Shown here one piece after another: positions 1 to 8,575 of a DNA stretch of 64,000 bases. The stretch's first letter is position 1. The number at the start of each line of letters is the position of its first letter. Below the pieces are notes generated by a model, which was not told the DNA's origin, searched no databases, and saw only the letters and a program-made list of their open reading frames with translations. Source of the DNA: Burkholderia sp. OK233. GTDB taxonomy: Bacteria; Pseudomonadota; Gammaproteobacteria; Burkholderiales; Burkholderiaceae. The DNA lies in NCBI RefSeq assembly GCF_900230185.1, contig NZ_OCSR01000003.1, forward strand, positions 1-64,000, in the 5' to 3' direction. A program made the translations under genes and the position numbers.

Positions 1-1
1 T

Positions 2-1642
2 GGTTTTGTTATCAGTCGCGGCAAGCTGACGCGTCTCGTGCCTGTCGAGAATGCCGCGATGGCGGACCGCTCTGTCATCGAGTGGGACAAGGATGACCTT
101 GAGGCGCTTGGTCTGCTGAAAATCGACGTCCTTGCGCTCGGTATGCTCTCGGCCATCCGGCGCGCGCTTGATATTGTGTCGGAGCAGCGCGGCGAGCGTT
201 TCGAAATGCAGGACATCCCTGCGGAGGACCCGCAGACCTACGAGATGATTTCGGCGGCAGACACAGTCGGTGTGTTCCAGATCGAATCGCGTGCCCAGAT
301 GAGCATGCTGCCGCGGATGCAGCCCCGGACCTTCTACGACCTCGTGATTGAGGTGGCGATCGTCCGCCCAGGTCCGATTCAGGGCGGCGCCGTGCATCCC
401 TACCTGCAGCGGCGCCAGGGTTTCGAGCCGGTCTCCTACCCGAGCGACGCGCTGAAAACCGCACTTGGACGAACCCTCGGCGTTCCGATCTTTCAGGAGC
501 AGGTCATGCAGGTCGCGATTCTGGCGGCCGGCTTTACCGCCGGAGAAGCCGACCAGCTGCGTCGCGCGATGGCCGCATGGAAACGTAAAGGCGGACTGGA
601 AAAATATTACGACCGCATCGTCAACGGCATGCAGGAGCGCGGCTATACCCTCGCCTTCGCCGAATCCATCTTAGAACAGATCAAGGGTTTTGGTGAATAC
701 GGCTTTCCGGAGAGTCATGCTGCCAGTTTTGCGTTGCTGGTGTACGCAAGCAGCTGGCTGAAGTGCCACGAGCCGGAGGCGTTTCTGGCGGCCATGCTGA
801 ATTCACAGCCGATGGGTTTCTATTCGCCGTCGCAGCTCGTGCAGGATGCACAACGCCACGGTGTCAAAGTCCTGCCCGTCGACGTGACAATCAGTGGCTG
901 GGACTCTGCACTGGTGGATCTGCCTGGCGCCGGAAGAGCTGCCGTCCGACTTGGTATGTCGCTACTACGAGGCATGAAAGACGGCGCTGCGGAACGCATC
1001 GAGAATGCGCGCGCGGTTCGGCCATTTGAAAGCGTCAACGACTTGGCCCGCCGCGCGCAACTGGATCGCAAGGATCTGTATGTGCTGGCGGATGCCAATG
1101 CGCTCGCCTCCCTCGCCGGCAATCGCCGTGAAGCGCTGTGGCAATCCGTTGCAGCGGTACCAGACAGGGACATGCTCGCGACAGCAGCCGTTCAGGACGA
1201 GACGCCCGCTCTCGGTGCACCAACCGAGGCAAACGACATCGTTGCTGATTACCGCTCAGTGGGTTTGACGCTTGGCCGGCACCCACTTGAGCTACTCAGG
1301 CCACAACTACTCGCCAACAGGCTGATGCCGGCGTCGACGCTACGCACCTATCGCGATGGGCGGCTTGCTCGGGGTTGCGGGCTCGTCACCGTGCGTCAGC
1401 GTCCGGGCACCGCCAAGGGTGTGATGTTCGTGACGCTGGAGGACGAGACCGGCAACGTGAACGTGATCGTGTGGCCGGGTCTGCTTGAAAAACAGCGGCA
1501 GGAAGCGCTGGGGGCGTCACTGCTCGCCGTCTATGGTACGTGGCAATGCCAGGGGGAAGTACGACACCTGGTTGCACAGCGGCTGGTCGACATGTCACAC
1601 CTACTCGGCACGCTCGTCACGTTGACGCGAAACTTCCATTAG
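2..1642 (+). CDS. dnaE2: Error-prone DNA polymerase DnaE2, C-terminal part (5' end outside window)
   Basis: The open frame enters from the left edge and ends at the TAG at 1640-1642, so only the last ~546 residues are present. They match C-family polymerase DnaE2: the palm/fingers text KIDVLALGML, GVFQIESRAQMSML, the VRPGPIQGG block, PIFQEQVMQVA and the AMAAWKRKGG block. An OB-fold-like segment (VTLEDETGNVNVIVWPG) and the characteristic end TRNFH follow. DnaE2 acts with ImuA/ImuB in SOS-induced mutagenic translesion synthesis; imuA and imuB would be expected upstream, outside the window. The reading frame is intact. The OB-fold and NFH ending separate it from the replicative DnaE. Confidence 0.95.
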   Translation, partial: GFVISRGKLTRLVPVENAAMADRSVIEWDKDDLEALGLLKIDVLALGMLSAIRRALDIVSEQRGERFEMQDIPAEDPQTYEMISAADTVGVFQIESRAQMSMLPRMQPRTFYDLVIEVAIVRPGPIQGGAVHPYLQRRQGFEPVSYPSDALKTALGRTLGVPIFQEQVMQVAILAAGFTAGEADQLRRAMAAWKRKGGLEKYYDRIVNGMQERGYTLAFAESILEQIKGFGEYGFPESHAASFALLVYASSWLKCHEPEAFLAAMLNSQPMGFYSPSQLVQDAQRHGVKVLPVDVTISGWDSALVDLPGAGRAAVRLGMSLLRGMKDGAAERIENARAVRPFESVNDLARRAQLDRKDLYVLADANALASLAGNRREALWQSVAAVPDRDMLATAAVQDETPALGAPTEANDIVADYRSVGLTLGRHPLELLRPQLLANRLMPASTLRTYRDGRLARGCGLVTVRQRPGTAKGVMFVTLEDETGNVNVIVWPGLLEKQRQEALGASLLAVYGTWQCQGEVRHLVAQRLVDMSHLLGTLVTLTRNFH

Positions 1643-1688
1643 GAACCGGCGTACCATATTGGCGCAACTTTCTTCAAGGAGAGCAACC

Positions 1689-2648
1689 ATGTGCTATTCA
1701 GCCCAGATCCAGGCAGACTACCGCAAGTACGTCAGGATGTTTGGCGCGCACATGAGCATCCGGGAGTTCGCGCAGCTTTACTGGGAGCGCGCCGAGGGCA
1801 GCAACGTCAGGATTCCGAAGGCGATGGATGCCGCTTTCTTGGTTCCCCAGACCGACGAGGAACGGCAGATCAAGGAAGCGATCGACAAGTTCAACGGCGA
1901 GCAGGCAACCAGGCTTGAGCAGGAATTGTTTAAACAGCGCGCGCGACTCGCCGACGCGGAACGCACCCTTCAAGGCAAAACGACGAAGGCGGCCACCGAA
2001 AGCAAACGGATCGCAACCAGCAAGATCGAGTCGACGCTGCGTGGGCTCGACGATCTCCGGCGCACTGAACTGAAAGACCGCGATTCGCGAATTTTCCCAG
2101 GTAACTATGCTCCGGTGATGGTCATGGAAGACGGCAAGCGTGTCATCAGGCCGATGCGATACCACTGCCGCCCGGCCGGCAAGCCTGCGTTCTACGACAG
2201 GAAATATCCTGGCCTATACAATGCCAGGCTTGACAACCTCGAAGGCTTCTGGAGGGGACTTTTTGGGTATTCGCACGGTCTTATCGTCGCGAATGCCTTC
2301 TATGAAAACGTGAAGCGACATCGCCTTGAAGGGCGCGAGCTCGCTGAAGGCGAACAGGAGGAAAACGTGGTCCTGGAGTTCAAGCCGCAGCCTGCTCAGG
2401 ACTTGCTCATCGCCTGCCTGTGGTCACACTGGCAGGCCCCTGGCGTGCCGGACCTTCTGTCGTTCGCGGCCATCACCGATGAGCCGCCGCCGGAGATTGC
2501 GGCCGCGGGTCATGATCGCTGCATCATCCCGATCAAGCCGGAGAATATCGATGCGTGGCTCTGCCCCGAGCGAGGTAACCTCTCGGCACAATATGCAATT
2601 CTCGACGACCGCTATCGCCCTTACTACGAACATCGATTGGCAGCTTGA
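1689..2648 (+). CDS. SRAP-family (YedK/HMCES-like) abasic-site protein
   Basis: The 319-residue protein begins MCYSAQ. Cys2, exposed after Met removal, is the residue with which this family crosslinks to abasic sites in single-stranded DNA. The ATG at 1689 was chosen because an AAGGAG ribosome site lies 7 bases upstream and Cys must be residue 2. Further family residues are visible in FPGNYAPV (Asn), SHGLIVANAFYENV (Glu) and HDRCIIPI (His). Between the N-terminus and FPGN there is a charged, helical insert of about 60 residues that E. coli YedK lacks, giving a longer form of the family. It follows dnaE2 by 46 bases on the same strand, which fits a DNA-damage role. Confidence 0.9.
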   Translation: MCYSAQIQADYRKYVRMFGAHMSIREFAQLYWERAEGSNVRIPKAMDAAFLVPQTDEERQIKEAIDKFNGEQATRLEQELFKQRARLADAERTLQGKTTKAATESKRIATSKIESTLRGLDDLRRTELKDRDSRIFPGNYAPVMVMEDGKRVIRPMRYHCRPAGKPAFYDRKYPGLYNARLDNLEGFWRGLFGYSHGLIVANAFYENVKRHRLEGRELAEGEQEENVVLEFKPQPAQDLLIACLWSHWQAPGVPDLLSFAAITDEPPPEIAAAGHDRCIIPIKPENIDAWLCPERGNLSAQYAILDDRYRPYYEHRLAA

Positions 2649-2896
2649 GCTCGCCGGGATCTAACGGTCTGCGATTTTGCCCACCCACTTCACACGCGAT
2701 CATCATCGCGCGAATCCGTCAGGAAAGAGCCCCGCCCTTTCATACGCCTCCAAAGGACGCATTTTTCCGGGGAATGCGGGCTTCATATGGCGCGCGAAGC
2801 GATTTTCGGCCAAATGTTTGCAAACCTGCCCGGAATTGAGGCCGAAACAGTGGGTGTTCCGAGTTCAAGGACCGTGACCGAGGTTTCGCACTTGCC

Positions 2897-2917
2897 TTAG
2901 TCCCAAAATGGGACTAA
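2897..2917. promoter_or_regulatory. Perfect palindrome, probable HigA operator
   Basis: An 8-bp inverted repeat, TTAGTCCC and GGGACTAA with a 5-bp spacer, ends 9 bases before the higB start codon. HigA antitoxins autoregulate by binding palindromes at this position, so this is the likely operator and overlaps the expected promoter. Confidence 0.7.
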
Positions 2918-2926
2918 TATACATCG

Positions 2927-3229
2927 ATGCGAATTATTGCGAAAAAAATCCTCCTGGCGTTCTGCGACAGGCATCCGATCGCGCGGCAGTCGCTGCTGGC
3001 ATGGCATGAAGAAGCGGTAAAGGCGGTCTGGATGACGCCGCAGGACATAAAGGCCAGATATGCGACCGCGAGCTTTGTTGGCCGAAATCGTGTGGTATTC
3101 AACATCAAGGGAAACGACTACAGGCTGATTGTTGCGGTCGCGTATCGCATCGGGGTCGTCTACATCAAGTTCGTCGGAACGCATGGTGAGTACGACAGGA
3201 TTGATGCTGAAACCGTAGAACTGGAGTGA
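2927..3229 (+). CDS. higB: HigB-family mRNA interferase toxin
   Basis: This 100-residue protein is a RelE-superfamily HigB toxin (ribosome-dependent or free mRNA endonuclease). Typical family text is visible: an N-terminal helix with WHEEAVKAVW, then FVGRNRVVFNIKGNDYRLIVAVAYRIGVVYIKFVGTH in overlapping beta strands, with the basic residues Arg/Lys that line the RNA site. It is full length for the family. The toxin gene comes first, as usual for hig loci, directly behind a palindromic operator, and its stop is followed within 5 bases by the antitoxin ATG. Confidence 0.92.
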   Translation: MRIIAKKILLAFCDRHPIARQSLLAWHEEAVKAVWMTPQDIKARYATASFVGRNRVVFNIKGNDYRLIVAVAYRIGVVYIKFVGTHGEYDRIDAETVELE

Positions 3230-3234
3230 CCAAG

Positions 3235-3591
3235 ATGGAAATCCGTCCAATTCACAACGAACACGATTACAAAGAAGCCTTGCAGACAGTATCTGGTCTG
3301 GTCGACGCCGACCCGGCTCCCGGCACTCCGGAAGGAGACTGTTTGGAGGTGTTGGCCACCCTGGTGGAGCGTTATGAAGCTGAGCACTTTCCGCTCGATC
3401 TTCCCGATCCCATTGAGGCCATCAAGTTCCGCATGGAGCAGGCCGGACTGTCTGCCAGCGACATGCAGCCGTATCTTGGCAACCTGAACAGAGTCTACGA
3501 AGTGCTCAACCGGAAACGTGGGCTAAGCCTTGCCATGATTCGCCGTCTGAATCGCGAGTTGCAGATTCCAGCTGAAGTACTCATCGCCTAG
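3235..3591 (+). CDS. higA: HigA-family antitoxin with HTH domain
   Basis: A 118-residue antitoxin for the preceding toxin. Residues ~1-60 form the acidic N-terminal region that binds toxin; residues ~60-118 form an XRE-like helix-turn-helix (IKFRMEQAGLSASDMQPYL, then NRVYEVLNRKRGLSLAMIRRL). The ATG at 3235 is preferred over the GTG at 3226 because GGAG lies 8 bases before it; the GTG would give a frame overlapping the toxin stop. It neutralises HigB and should repress the pair through the palindrome at 2897. Confidence 0.92.
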   Translation: MEIRPIHNEHDYKEALQTVSGLVDADPAPGTPEGDCLEVLATLVERYEAEHFPLDLPDPIEAIKFRMEQAGLSASDMQPYLGNLNRVYEVLNRKRGLSLAMIRRLNRELQIPAEVLIA

Positions 3592-3666
3592 GAAAAGCCT
3601 TTGGCGATCATCAGTTAAGTTTCGTCACCCAGTAGCAGGACTTGGGTATCGCGAAAGAGGACAAGC

Positions 3667-4074
3667 ATGGCATTCAAGATCAAGGCCGCCGATCAGAAGC
3701 GCATCGATGCAGCGTTCGGAGAACCCCAGCGATCTCTGCGCGTGCGTCTCATAGCCGCAGTAATGGCGGCAGCTTCTTTTGGGACGCCAGATGCGAAGAG
3801 CCCAGCGCGGAGCTGGGCTAATCAGTGGTGGACCTGGGAGAGGCGACCTCGTCTTCTTGCTGCCCTCACGTTGAGAGAGGCAGGGCACAACCACCTGACC
3901 ACTCCACTTTTCCGTGGTGAACGGACGCACCTGCGAGCGCCGTGTACGGTGTCTAATCGGCCGGTCACGCCGGCCACTTGGTGCGCCACGTTCACAAACA
4001 GCGCGCGCAGGCACGAACTGCTGCGAGGCGACTGCACCGCGGATCCAATCGCGCCCGCCAGAGAAAATCGGTAG
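3667..4074 (+). CDS. Hypothetical protein
   Basis: A 135-residue frame with a plausible ribosome site (AGAGGAC, 7 bases upstream). The first ~35 residues (MAFKIKAADQKRIDAAFGEP) read like a normal protein, while the later part is rich in Arg, Thr and Ala and resembles out-of-frame translation. No family was recognised. It may be a real gene with a degraded 3' end, or only a remnant. It lies between higBA and the sce7726 gene on the same strand. Confidence 0.35.
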   Translation: MAFKIKAADQKRIDAAFGEPQRSLRVRLIAAVMAAASFGTPDAKSPARSWANQWWTWERRPRLLAALTLREAGHNHLTTPLFRGERTHLRAPCTVSNRPVTPATWCATFTNSARRHELLRGDCTADPIAPARENR

Positions 4075-4121
4075 ATACGCTAGAATGCGTACGGACACGT
4101 AACCCGAAACTCAGAAACGCA

Positions 4122-4778
4122 ATGCCAAGCCCCGTTCGCCTCTCCGAATACTGCACCCGCGAAGCGACCTCCCGGGAAGATCGGATACCCTTGGAGATCA
4201 GTGAACGGTTTCTGCGGGATTTCATCAAGGTGCAACTACCCCGACTCGTTCGCAGCCGTACGCAAGCTTTGCTGGTAGAGGAAATGGAGGTGTGTCTCGG
4301 TCGAGCCCGCGTCGATCTTGCAGTCATAGCGGACCGGCTTATCGGGATCGAAATTAAGGGCCCCAAAGACGACGTCACCCGACTGCCAGGTCAGGTTCAG
4401 GCCTATTCCAAATGCTTTGACCGGGTTGTTCTTGTCGTGCACGAATCGTTGGTTGAAAAGGCCCGCCCGTTGATTCCAGCATGGTGGGGCGTGGTCGTGA
4501 GCTCACAGCGAGACGGTGAGTTTGCCTACTGGTTTGAGCGACGCCCACGACCCAATCCGAGCCCGGATATGGACGCGGTTCTCTCGCTGTTGTGGCGAGA
4601 CGAAATCGACGGCATGCTGGCTGATCTTCTCGGAACAATACCGAAACCCCGCGCGACAAAGAAGACGATCAGGTCCGAACTGCTGGAAGGCGTGGACCTT
4701 GCGACGCTACACGCTGCCAGCCTAAACAGGCTACGCAACCGCAATGACTGGCGCGGAGTGCCAGTCCATTGTGCCTAA
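4122..4778 (+). CDS. sce7726-family protein, PD-(D/E)xK nuclease-like
   Basis: The 218-residue product matches the sce7726 family, named after an uncharacterised Sorangium pair. A nuclease-like core is visible: Glu53-56, Asp65 (RARVDLAVI), then Glu77-Ile-Lys79 (GIEIKGPKDD) and Gln91 in a QVQAY helix, which is the layout of the PD-(D/E)xK fold. The frame is open further upstream to 3978, but the family-like text begins at ATG 4122. It converges on and overlaps by four bases the sce7725-like gene on the other strand; the two families are named from adjacent genes and probably act together. Function is unknown; a role with nucleic acid is inferred. Confidence 0.8.
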   Translation: MPSPVRLSEYCTREATSREDRIPLEISERFLRDFIKVQLPRLVRSRTQALLVEEMEVCLGRARVDLAVIADRLIGIEIKGPKDDVTRLPGQVQAYSKCFDRVVLVVHESLVEKARPLIPAWWGVVVSSQRDGEFAYWFERRPRPNPSPDMDAVLSLLWRDEIDGMLADLLGTIPKPRATKKTIRSELLEGVDLATLHAASLNRLRNRNDWRGVPVHCA

Positions 4779-5842
4779 CGGGCAGTAGAATGGGCCCGCG
4801 CCGTCATCACCATGTGATGATTCACGCAGGCAGTGATCCACGACCCCGGACTGCCAGGTTTGCCCACGCGAAGAGCGCGTCCCGCGATGTAGTCGTCTCC
4901 CACGCTATAGCCTTCGCCCGAATACTCGTCCAGCGCGACGATTTCCCCGGCGATGCCGTAGTACTGCGCATAGCCATCGGGGTGGCTGGAAAAAGCAGAT
5001 CCGCGGACAATCAACCATGAGTCGCCCAGCGTATAGAGCGCTTTTGGCGTCATCACCCGGCTGATCAGCCGCCAGTCCAGTTCAACCACCGATGGCGGCA
5101 AAATGGTGTAGTCCGCAAACCAAACGGACGTTTGGACCGCCCCTGCGTTGACCCGATTGAACACGTCCTGCTCGATGCGTGGCAAATAGGCCTGCTCGTT
5201 TGTCTGGACTGCTACAGAAAGTTGATCCGGAATACTGTAACCACCAATCATGATACCAGCCCACACTGTGCCGCCTAACAAGGCAAGCAATCGGTTGACC
5301 GGTACGACGACGGCGACGGGATCCTGGTCATACAGTCCTTGCAGATCAAAGAGCAAATACGTCTGCGCGGTCTCTATGGCGTTACTCTGCAGAAAATCGC
5401 GAATATTCGCTAAGGAGAGCCGGGCAGTGCTGACATCAGTGACATCGAGCCGTATGCAGATGCGCTGACGAATCATCGATCGCATCACGCTGCGCACCGC
5501 CTCATGATGCGAATCATCGCGATGTAACCCGGTAACCGGAATGGGCGTGGATCCGGCCCCAGCGATCGCAGCAGATGCTGCAACGAGTGGGTGCAAATTT
5601 CCGGGCAATCGAAACGATGGATCCAGTTCACTCGAGTCAACGAAGACTGCCCCGAACCCGCCCATCTGCTTCCCGATACGGACAATATTGTTCGTGACGT
5701 ACTTTTCCGCTTTCGCCTGATCAGCACTCTTGGTTGGCGCAGCCACATCGAGCAGCGGCGCCATATGCGCACGCAGTTCAGCCGGCATCCCCTTGAAAGC
5801 GAGGACTTCACTTTGACGATTTCTAAGGATGGGAGTGTACAT
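4775..5842 (-). CDS. Beta family / sce7725-family protein
   Basis: A 355-residue protein beginning MYTPILRNRQSEVLAFKGM, typical of the 'beta family' (sce7725) proteins, whose N-terminal YxPIL.K..E..AL pattern starts a predicted TIM-barrel-like fold. Other typical text is VFVDSSEL and LFDLQGL. Its start lies 3 bases from the stop of the ImmA/IrrE gene, so it is probably translationally coupled as the last gene of that minus-strand operon. It overlaps the convergent sce7726 gene at its 3' end. The biochemical role is unknown; the family recurs next to sce7726-type nuclease-like proteins and was first noted as a phage-type protein. Confidence 0.75.
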   Translation of the reverse strand: MYTPILRNRQSEVLAFKGMPAELRAHMAPLLDVAAPTKSADQAKAEKYVTNNIVRIGKQMGGFGAVFVDSSELDPSFRLPGNLHPLVAASAAIAGAGSTPIPVTGLHRDDSHHEAVRSVMRSMIRQRICIRLDVTDVSTARLSLANIRDFLQSNAIETAQTYLLFDLQGLYDQDPVAVVVPVNRLLALLGGTVWAGIMIGGYSIPDQLSVAVQTNEQAYLPRIEQDVFNRVNAGAVQTSVWFADYTILPPSVVELDWRLISRVMTPKALYTLGDSWLIVRGSAFSSHPDGYAQYYGIAGEIVALDEYSGEGYSVGDDYIAGRALRVGKPGSPGSWITACVNHHMVMTARAHSTAR

Positions 5843-5845
5843 ACA

Positions 5846-6808
5846 TTATCGTTCGTCAAATATGATTTCGCGGACTTGACCTCGGCCTATTAGGTCATTA
5901 AATATCCTGAAGTCCCTTCTTTCGTGGCGAATCCTTCCCGCGACGATAGCGGGATGAATCCCAATCTGTCTGGCAAGCGCTACTACGCTGACCTCGTTCC
6001 CAAACCGACGGGCATCGCTTCTAAGCCATGTATCTCTCGGGATAAGACTGTCTTTGGCAAACGCATCGGCTTCCGCCTCGGCCTCGGTTTCATCTGAGTC
6101 ACTATCCTCTTCCGAGTCCACAAAAATTTCATCAGTTGGTTCTGCCAAATGCAAACAGATATGACCAATCTCATGAAAGAGAGTGAACCAAAAATTATCC
6201 AGACGATCGTGACGCACAGTCAATGCAAGTACAGGACCCACTTCCGCGGTATGGAAAGAAGCTCCATCTATTGACATGCCAGGAAGGCCGCTCTCTAAAA
6301 CGACACAAATTCCGACGTCTTTGAGCACGTCCAGGGCTTTCCGTGGCCCATCTGCCCGCGAACTAAGAAGTGCGAGCGATTTGAGAAAATCCTTGCTTAT
6401 GGTTGACGGCTTAAAGGTTCGCTGAACGATGCATTCACCTGCAACATCTGTGACGTGCGCGACCCACGCTCGCACCGCGAGATCATCAAGAAATCCTCTC
6501 TTTTCGACGGAACGACGGCCTCTAAACATCGCATATGCAGGCATAGTGGGCCTTTTGATGTTTAGAAAATCAATAAGCGCGGAGCCTCTTTCGGCAACTC
6601 TAGTCTTTGCTGAAGACTGCAATGGTTTTAGCCATTTCCTGCGAGACATTTCGCGCACGGTCTCCGAGCGTGATATCTCGCCAAGAAAGGCGCTTACTTT
6701 TTCTTGGTCGGGAAGTGGACTCAGATTTAGGCCCATCACGGGGACATCCGGCTCGTCCCCCCTGGTAACTCTTGATACCCACTCTTGTCCTAACGAAAAT
6801 GTTGTCAT
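5846..6808 (-). CDS. ImmA/IrrE-family zinc metallopeptidase
   Basis: The 320-residue protein has the HExxH zinc site HEIGH (residues 212-216) in FTLFHEIGHICLH, followed by an acidic stretch (DSEEDSDSDETEAEAEADAFA) that supplies the downstream Glu ligand in the usual E-x-E-A-x-x-F-A context. ImmA/IrrE peptidases cleave XRE-type repressors, de-repressing mobile elements or stress genes. Here the catalytic domain is C-terminal to a ~150-residue N-terminal region without an obvious HTH. It lies between the GNAT gene (9 bases upstream) and the sce7725 gene (3 bases downstream). The XRE gene at 8023 is a possible, unproven target. Confidence 0.88.
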   Translation of the reverse strand: MTTFSLGQEWVSRVTRGDEPDVPVMGLNLSPLPDQEKVSAFLGEISRSETVREMSRRKWLKPLQSSAKTRVAERGSALIDFLNIKRPTMPAYAMFRGRRSVEKRGFLDDLAVRAWVAHVTDVAGECIVQRTFKPSTISKDFLKSLALLSSRADGPRKALDVLKDVGICVVLESGLPGMSIDGASFHTAEVGPVLALTVRHDRLDNFWFTLFHEIGHICLHLAEPTDEIFVDSEEDSDSDETEAEAEADAFAKDSLIPRDTWLRSDARRFGNEVSVVALARQIGIHPAIVAGRIRHERRDFRIFNDLIGRGQVREIIFDER

Positions 6809-6817
6809 CGCATCCCC

Positions 6818-7576
6818 CTATCCCGTAAATACACGCGAGGCCTGTTCATCAAATTCGTAGTACCTCAAATTATGGTAACTGGGGTCTACATCTAATTCCG
6901 TCATCCCGATCCGTCGGTAAAAGCCTTCGGCCGACGGCAGCGAGTGAAGTCCACATCGACCGTCACAGTTAAGCATCCGACTGATCGCCACTACGGTACC
7001 CATCATCATCGTACCCAGACCTTGAAACCTTTCAGGAGACTGGATGACTCCCCGGTTCCACGGCGCGGCCGAGACATAGTCGACGTAGACCAATGGCGCG
7101 CCGGCTGTACCGAGTCGTGCTTTGCGTCCGAACTCCAACATCATGACCGCTTCGACCTGGTCACCACATAAGATGGCATACGGCTTCCTATTCGTCGCTG
7201 GCGCAAAGGAACATTTTTTTCGCCAGTCCCAGTGCTCATCGGGAATGCCGAGGGTCGCCAGGATGTTACGGAAGGCATCTGCGTTTTGAGACGCTTCAGG
7301 AAGAAGGAAATATTGCAGCAAGGCGGCCTTGTATTGCCGATCTATAAGTGGGCGCCACTGCTGTTCGATGCAGTCAAGATGAATGCTGTCAAGTCCATCC
7401 ACGATGTCGATCTTGAATGACTTGCCATGCGCAGGACTGTGTACCTCGAATGAACCTAGAATGCTGACCACAGAAATGGAATCTCCGCTCCGAGGTGAAA
7501 CTGCCCGCACCAGCACTCTGAACTGTACAAACCCGGTCTGACCATAGCCTGGACAGGCCGCGATTGAGCGAGGCAT
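6818..7576 (-). CDS. GNAT-like N-acetyltransferase
   Basis: The C-terminal half carries a GNAT signature: YVDYVSAAPWNRG, then the acetyl-CoA loop RFQGLGTMMMGTVV, then GLHSLPSAEGFYRRIGM. The frame is open up to 7840, but the first ~88 residues there are Arg/Ser/Cys-rich and look out of frame; ATG 7576 gives 252 residues and is a guess, and protein-like text is sure from about 7530. It is the first gene of the minus-strand set GNAT, ImmA/IrrE and sce7725. GNAT enzymes acetylate proteins, tRNA or small molecules; the substrate cannot be read here. Confidence 0.65.
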   Translation of the reverse strand: MPRSIAACPGYGQTGFVQFRVLVRAVSPRSGDSISVVSILGSFEVHSPAHGKSFKIDIVDGLDSIHLDCIEQQWRPLIDRQYKAALLQYFLLPEASQNADAFRNILATLGIPDEHWDWRKKCSFAPATNRKPYAILCGDQVEAVMMLEFGRKARLGTAGAPLVYVDYVSAAPWNRGVIQSPERFQGLGTMMMGTVVAISRMLNCDGRCGLHSLPSAEGFYRRIGMTELDVDPSYHNLRYYEFDEQASRVFTG

Positions 7577-8022
7577 CCTTACTACAAACAGCCATACAAG
7601 CACGTTCGCCTGGCAGCCGTCGGCCGCACTGCGAATCGTTGGCGTGGATTGCTCAAGACAACCACGTATTGCTACTGCAAGCCGAGCCGCGCGCCATAAG
7701 GACCGGCAGACGCAGCCTGAACTCACCATCGACTCCGACCTGCGCGCGTCGCATCGACGGGAACATCGAGTTGAATACGCCATGGCGCTCCGGGGCGCGG
7801 CGCCACCGACAGCCAACTCACGGGGGCGCGACTGATCCACCGTGTCACAACAGCCGAGGTTCGCCGACTGGCGCCCATTCGATCAGACGCGGAAAGGCAC
7901 GAATCTGACCACGCACTGGTCTACAACGCACCTCATTGGAGCCTAGGAAGGGCGACCACACCTGCCGGCGCACGATCAGCAAAAGCCGCCGGAGCCAGTA
8001 TGGACCGCCCCCCGCAACGCAG

Positions 8023-8418
8023 CTATTTCTTCTTTGAACGCAGAAACTCGAGGTACTCAAGCAGTTGAGCTTCCTCTTCCGCAGTCAGGTTGTCGATGGA
8101 ATACGTCCCTGCATGCGCAGGTTTCGCGCTCTCCTGCTTCGGAGATGACCCTGGGAGAATATAGCCTGCCCGCTGCATTAGTGCCTCGTAGTCGGCATTC
8201 AGAACGTTCGACAGAGAATACAGGATGTGCGGCGACGGCTTGCTGATCTTGCCGCTCTCCAACTGGCTCAAATAGCCGTTGGAGATTTCCTTGTTCGTTG
8301 CTTCCTCGACATCCCGAAGCGTCATCCCCACATCTCGACGCGTCTTCCGGATATAGGCGCCCAGCGAACTCACGTGTGCCTGGTCTGCCGGCGGCTGCGC
8401 TCCCCTCTTTTCAATCAT
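8023..8418 (-). CDS. XRE-family transcriptional regulator
   Basis: A 131-residue protein with an N-terminal helix-turn-helix (SLGAYIRKTRRDVGMTLRDVEEATN, then ISNGYLSQLESGKISKPSP as recognition helix) and a short Lys-rich tail (EYLEFLRSKKK). Such proteins are DNA-binding repressors or activators. It is divergent from the ubiquitin-like operon; the 157-bp intergenic region contains the operon promoter and repeated half-sites, so it is the likely controller of both directions. The minus-strand ImmA/IrrE peptidase nearby might inactivate it, which is speculation. Confidence 0.85.
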   Translation of the reverse strand: MIEKRGAQPPADQAHVSSLGAYIRKTRRDVGMTLRDVEEATNKEISNGYLSQLESGKISKPSPHILYSLSNVLNADYEALMQRAGYILPGSSPKQESAKPAHAGTYSIDNLTAEEEAQLLEYLEFLRSKKK

Positions 8419-8480
8419 TTCTCACCACCTTGCTCACGACAGTTGCCAACTGCCCACAACCGCAAGTCTAGCGCCAAAAT

Positions 8481-8523
8481 CTAAATTTATCAAGCAAGCT
8501 AAGTTTATGCTTGACATATTTAG
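8481..8523. promoter_or_regulatory. Repeated half-sites, candidate XRE operator
   Basis: CTAAATTTAT (8481-8490) and CTAAGTTTAT (8499-8508) are direct repeats 18 bp apart, and ATATTTAG (8516-8523) is a third copy in inverted orientation lying within the -35/-10 spacer. CAAGC and GCTTG also form a palindrome between them. The spacing and overlap with the promoter fit a repressor site for the divergent XRE protein. Confidence 0.5.
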
Positions 8524-8538
8524 CATGTGCCATAGAAT
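8511..8538 (+). promoter_or_regulatory. Sigma70-type promoter of the ubiquitin-like operon
   Basis: TTGACA (8511-8516), a 16-bp spacer and TAGAAT (8533-8538) form a near-consensus promoter 38 bases before the ATG at 8576. The start codon has GGAG 8 bases upstream. Confidence 0.7.
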
Positions 8539-8575
8539 GAGCAAATCCGGCATGTGGCCGGTTGGAGATCGTCAA

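Noticed and set aside
75..464. Long minus-strand frame opposite dnaE2
   Set aside because: Arg/Pro/Ala-rich text typical of antisense frames in GC-rich genes; the plus strand encodes a clear polymerase.
3978..4121. Upstream extension of the sce7726 gene
   Set aside because: The added residues are not family-like; ATG 4122 gives the expected start.
7577..7840. N-terminal extension of the GNAT protein
   Set aside because: Cys/Arg/Ser-rich, shadow-like composition without similarity to acetyltransferases.
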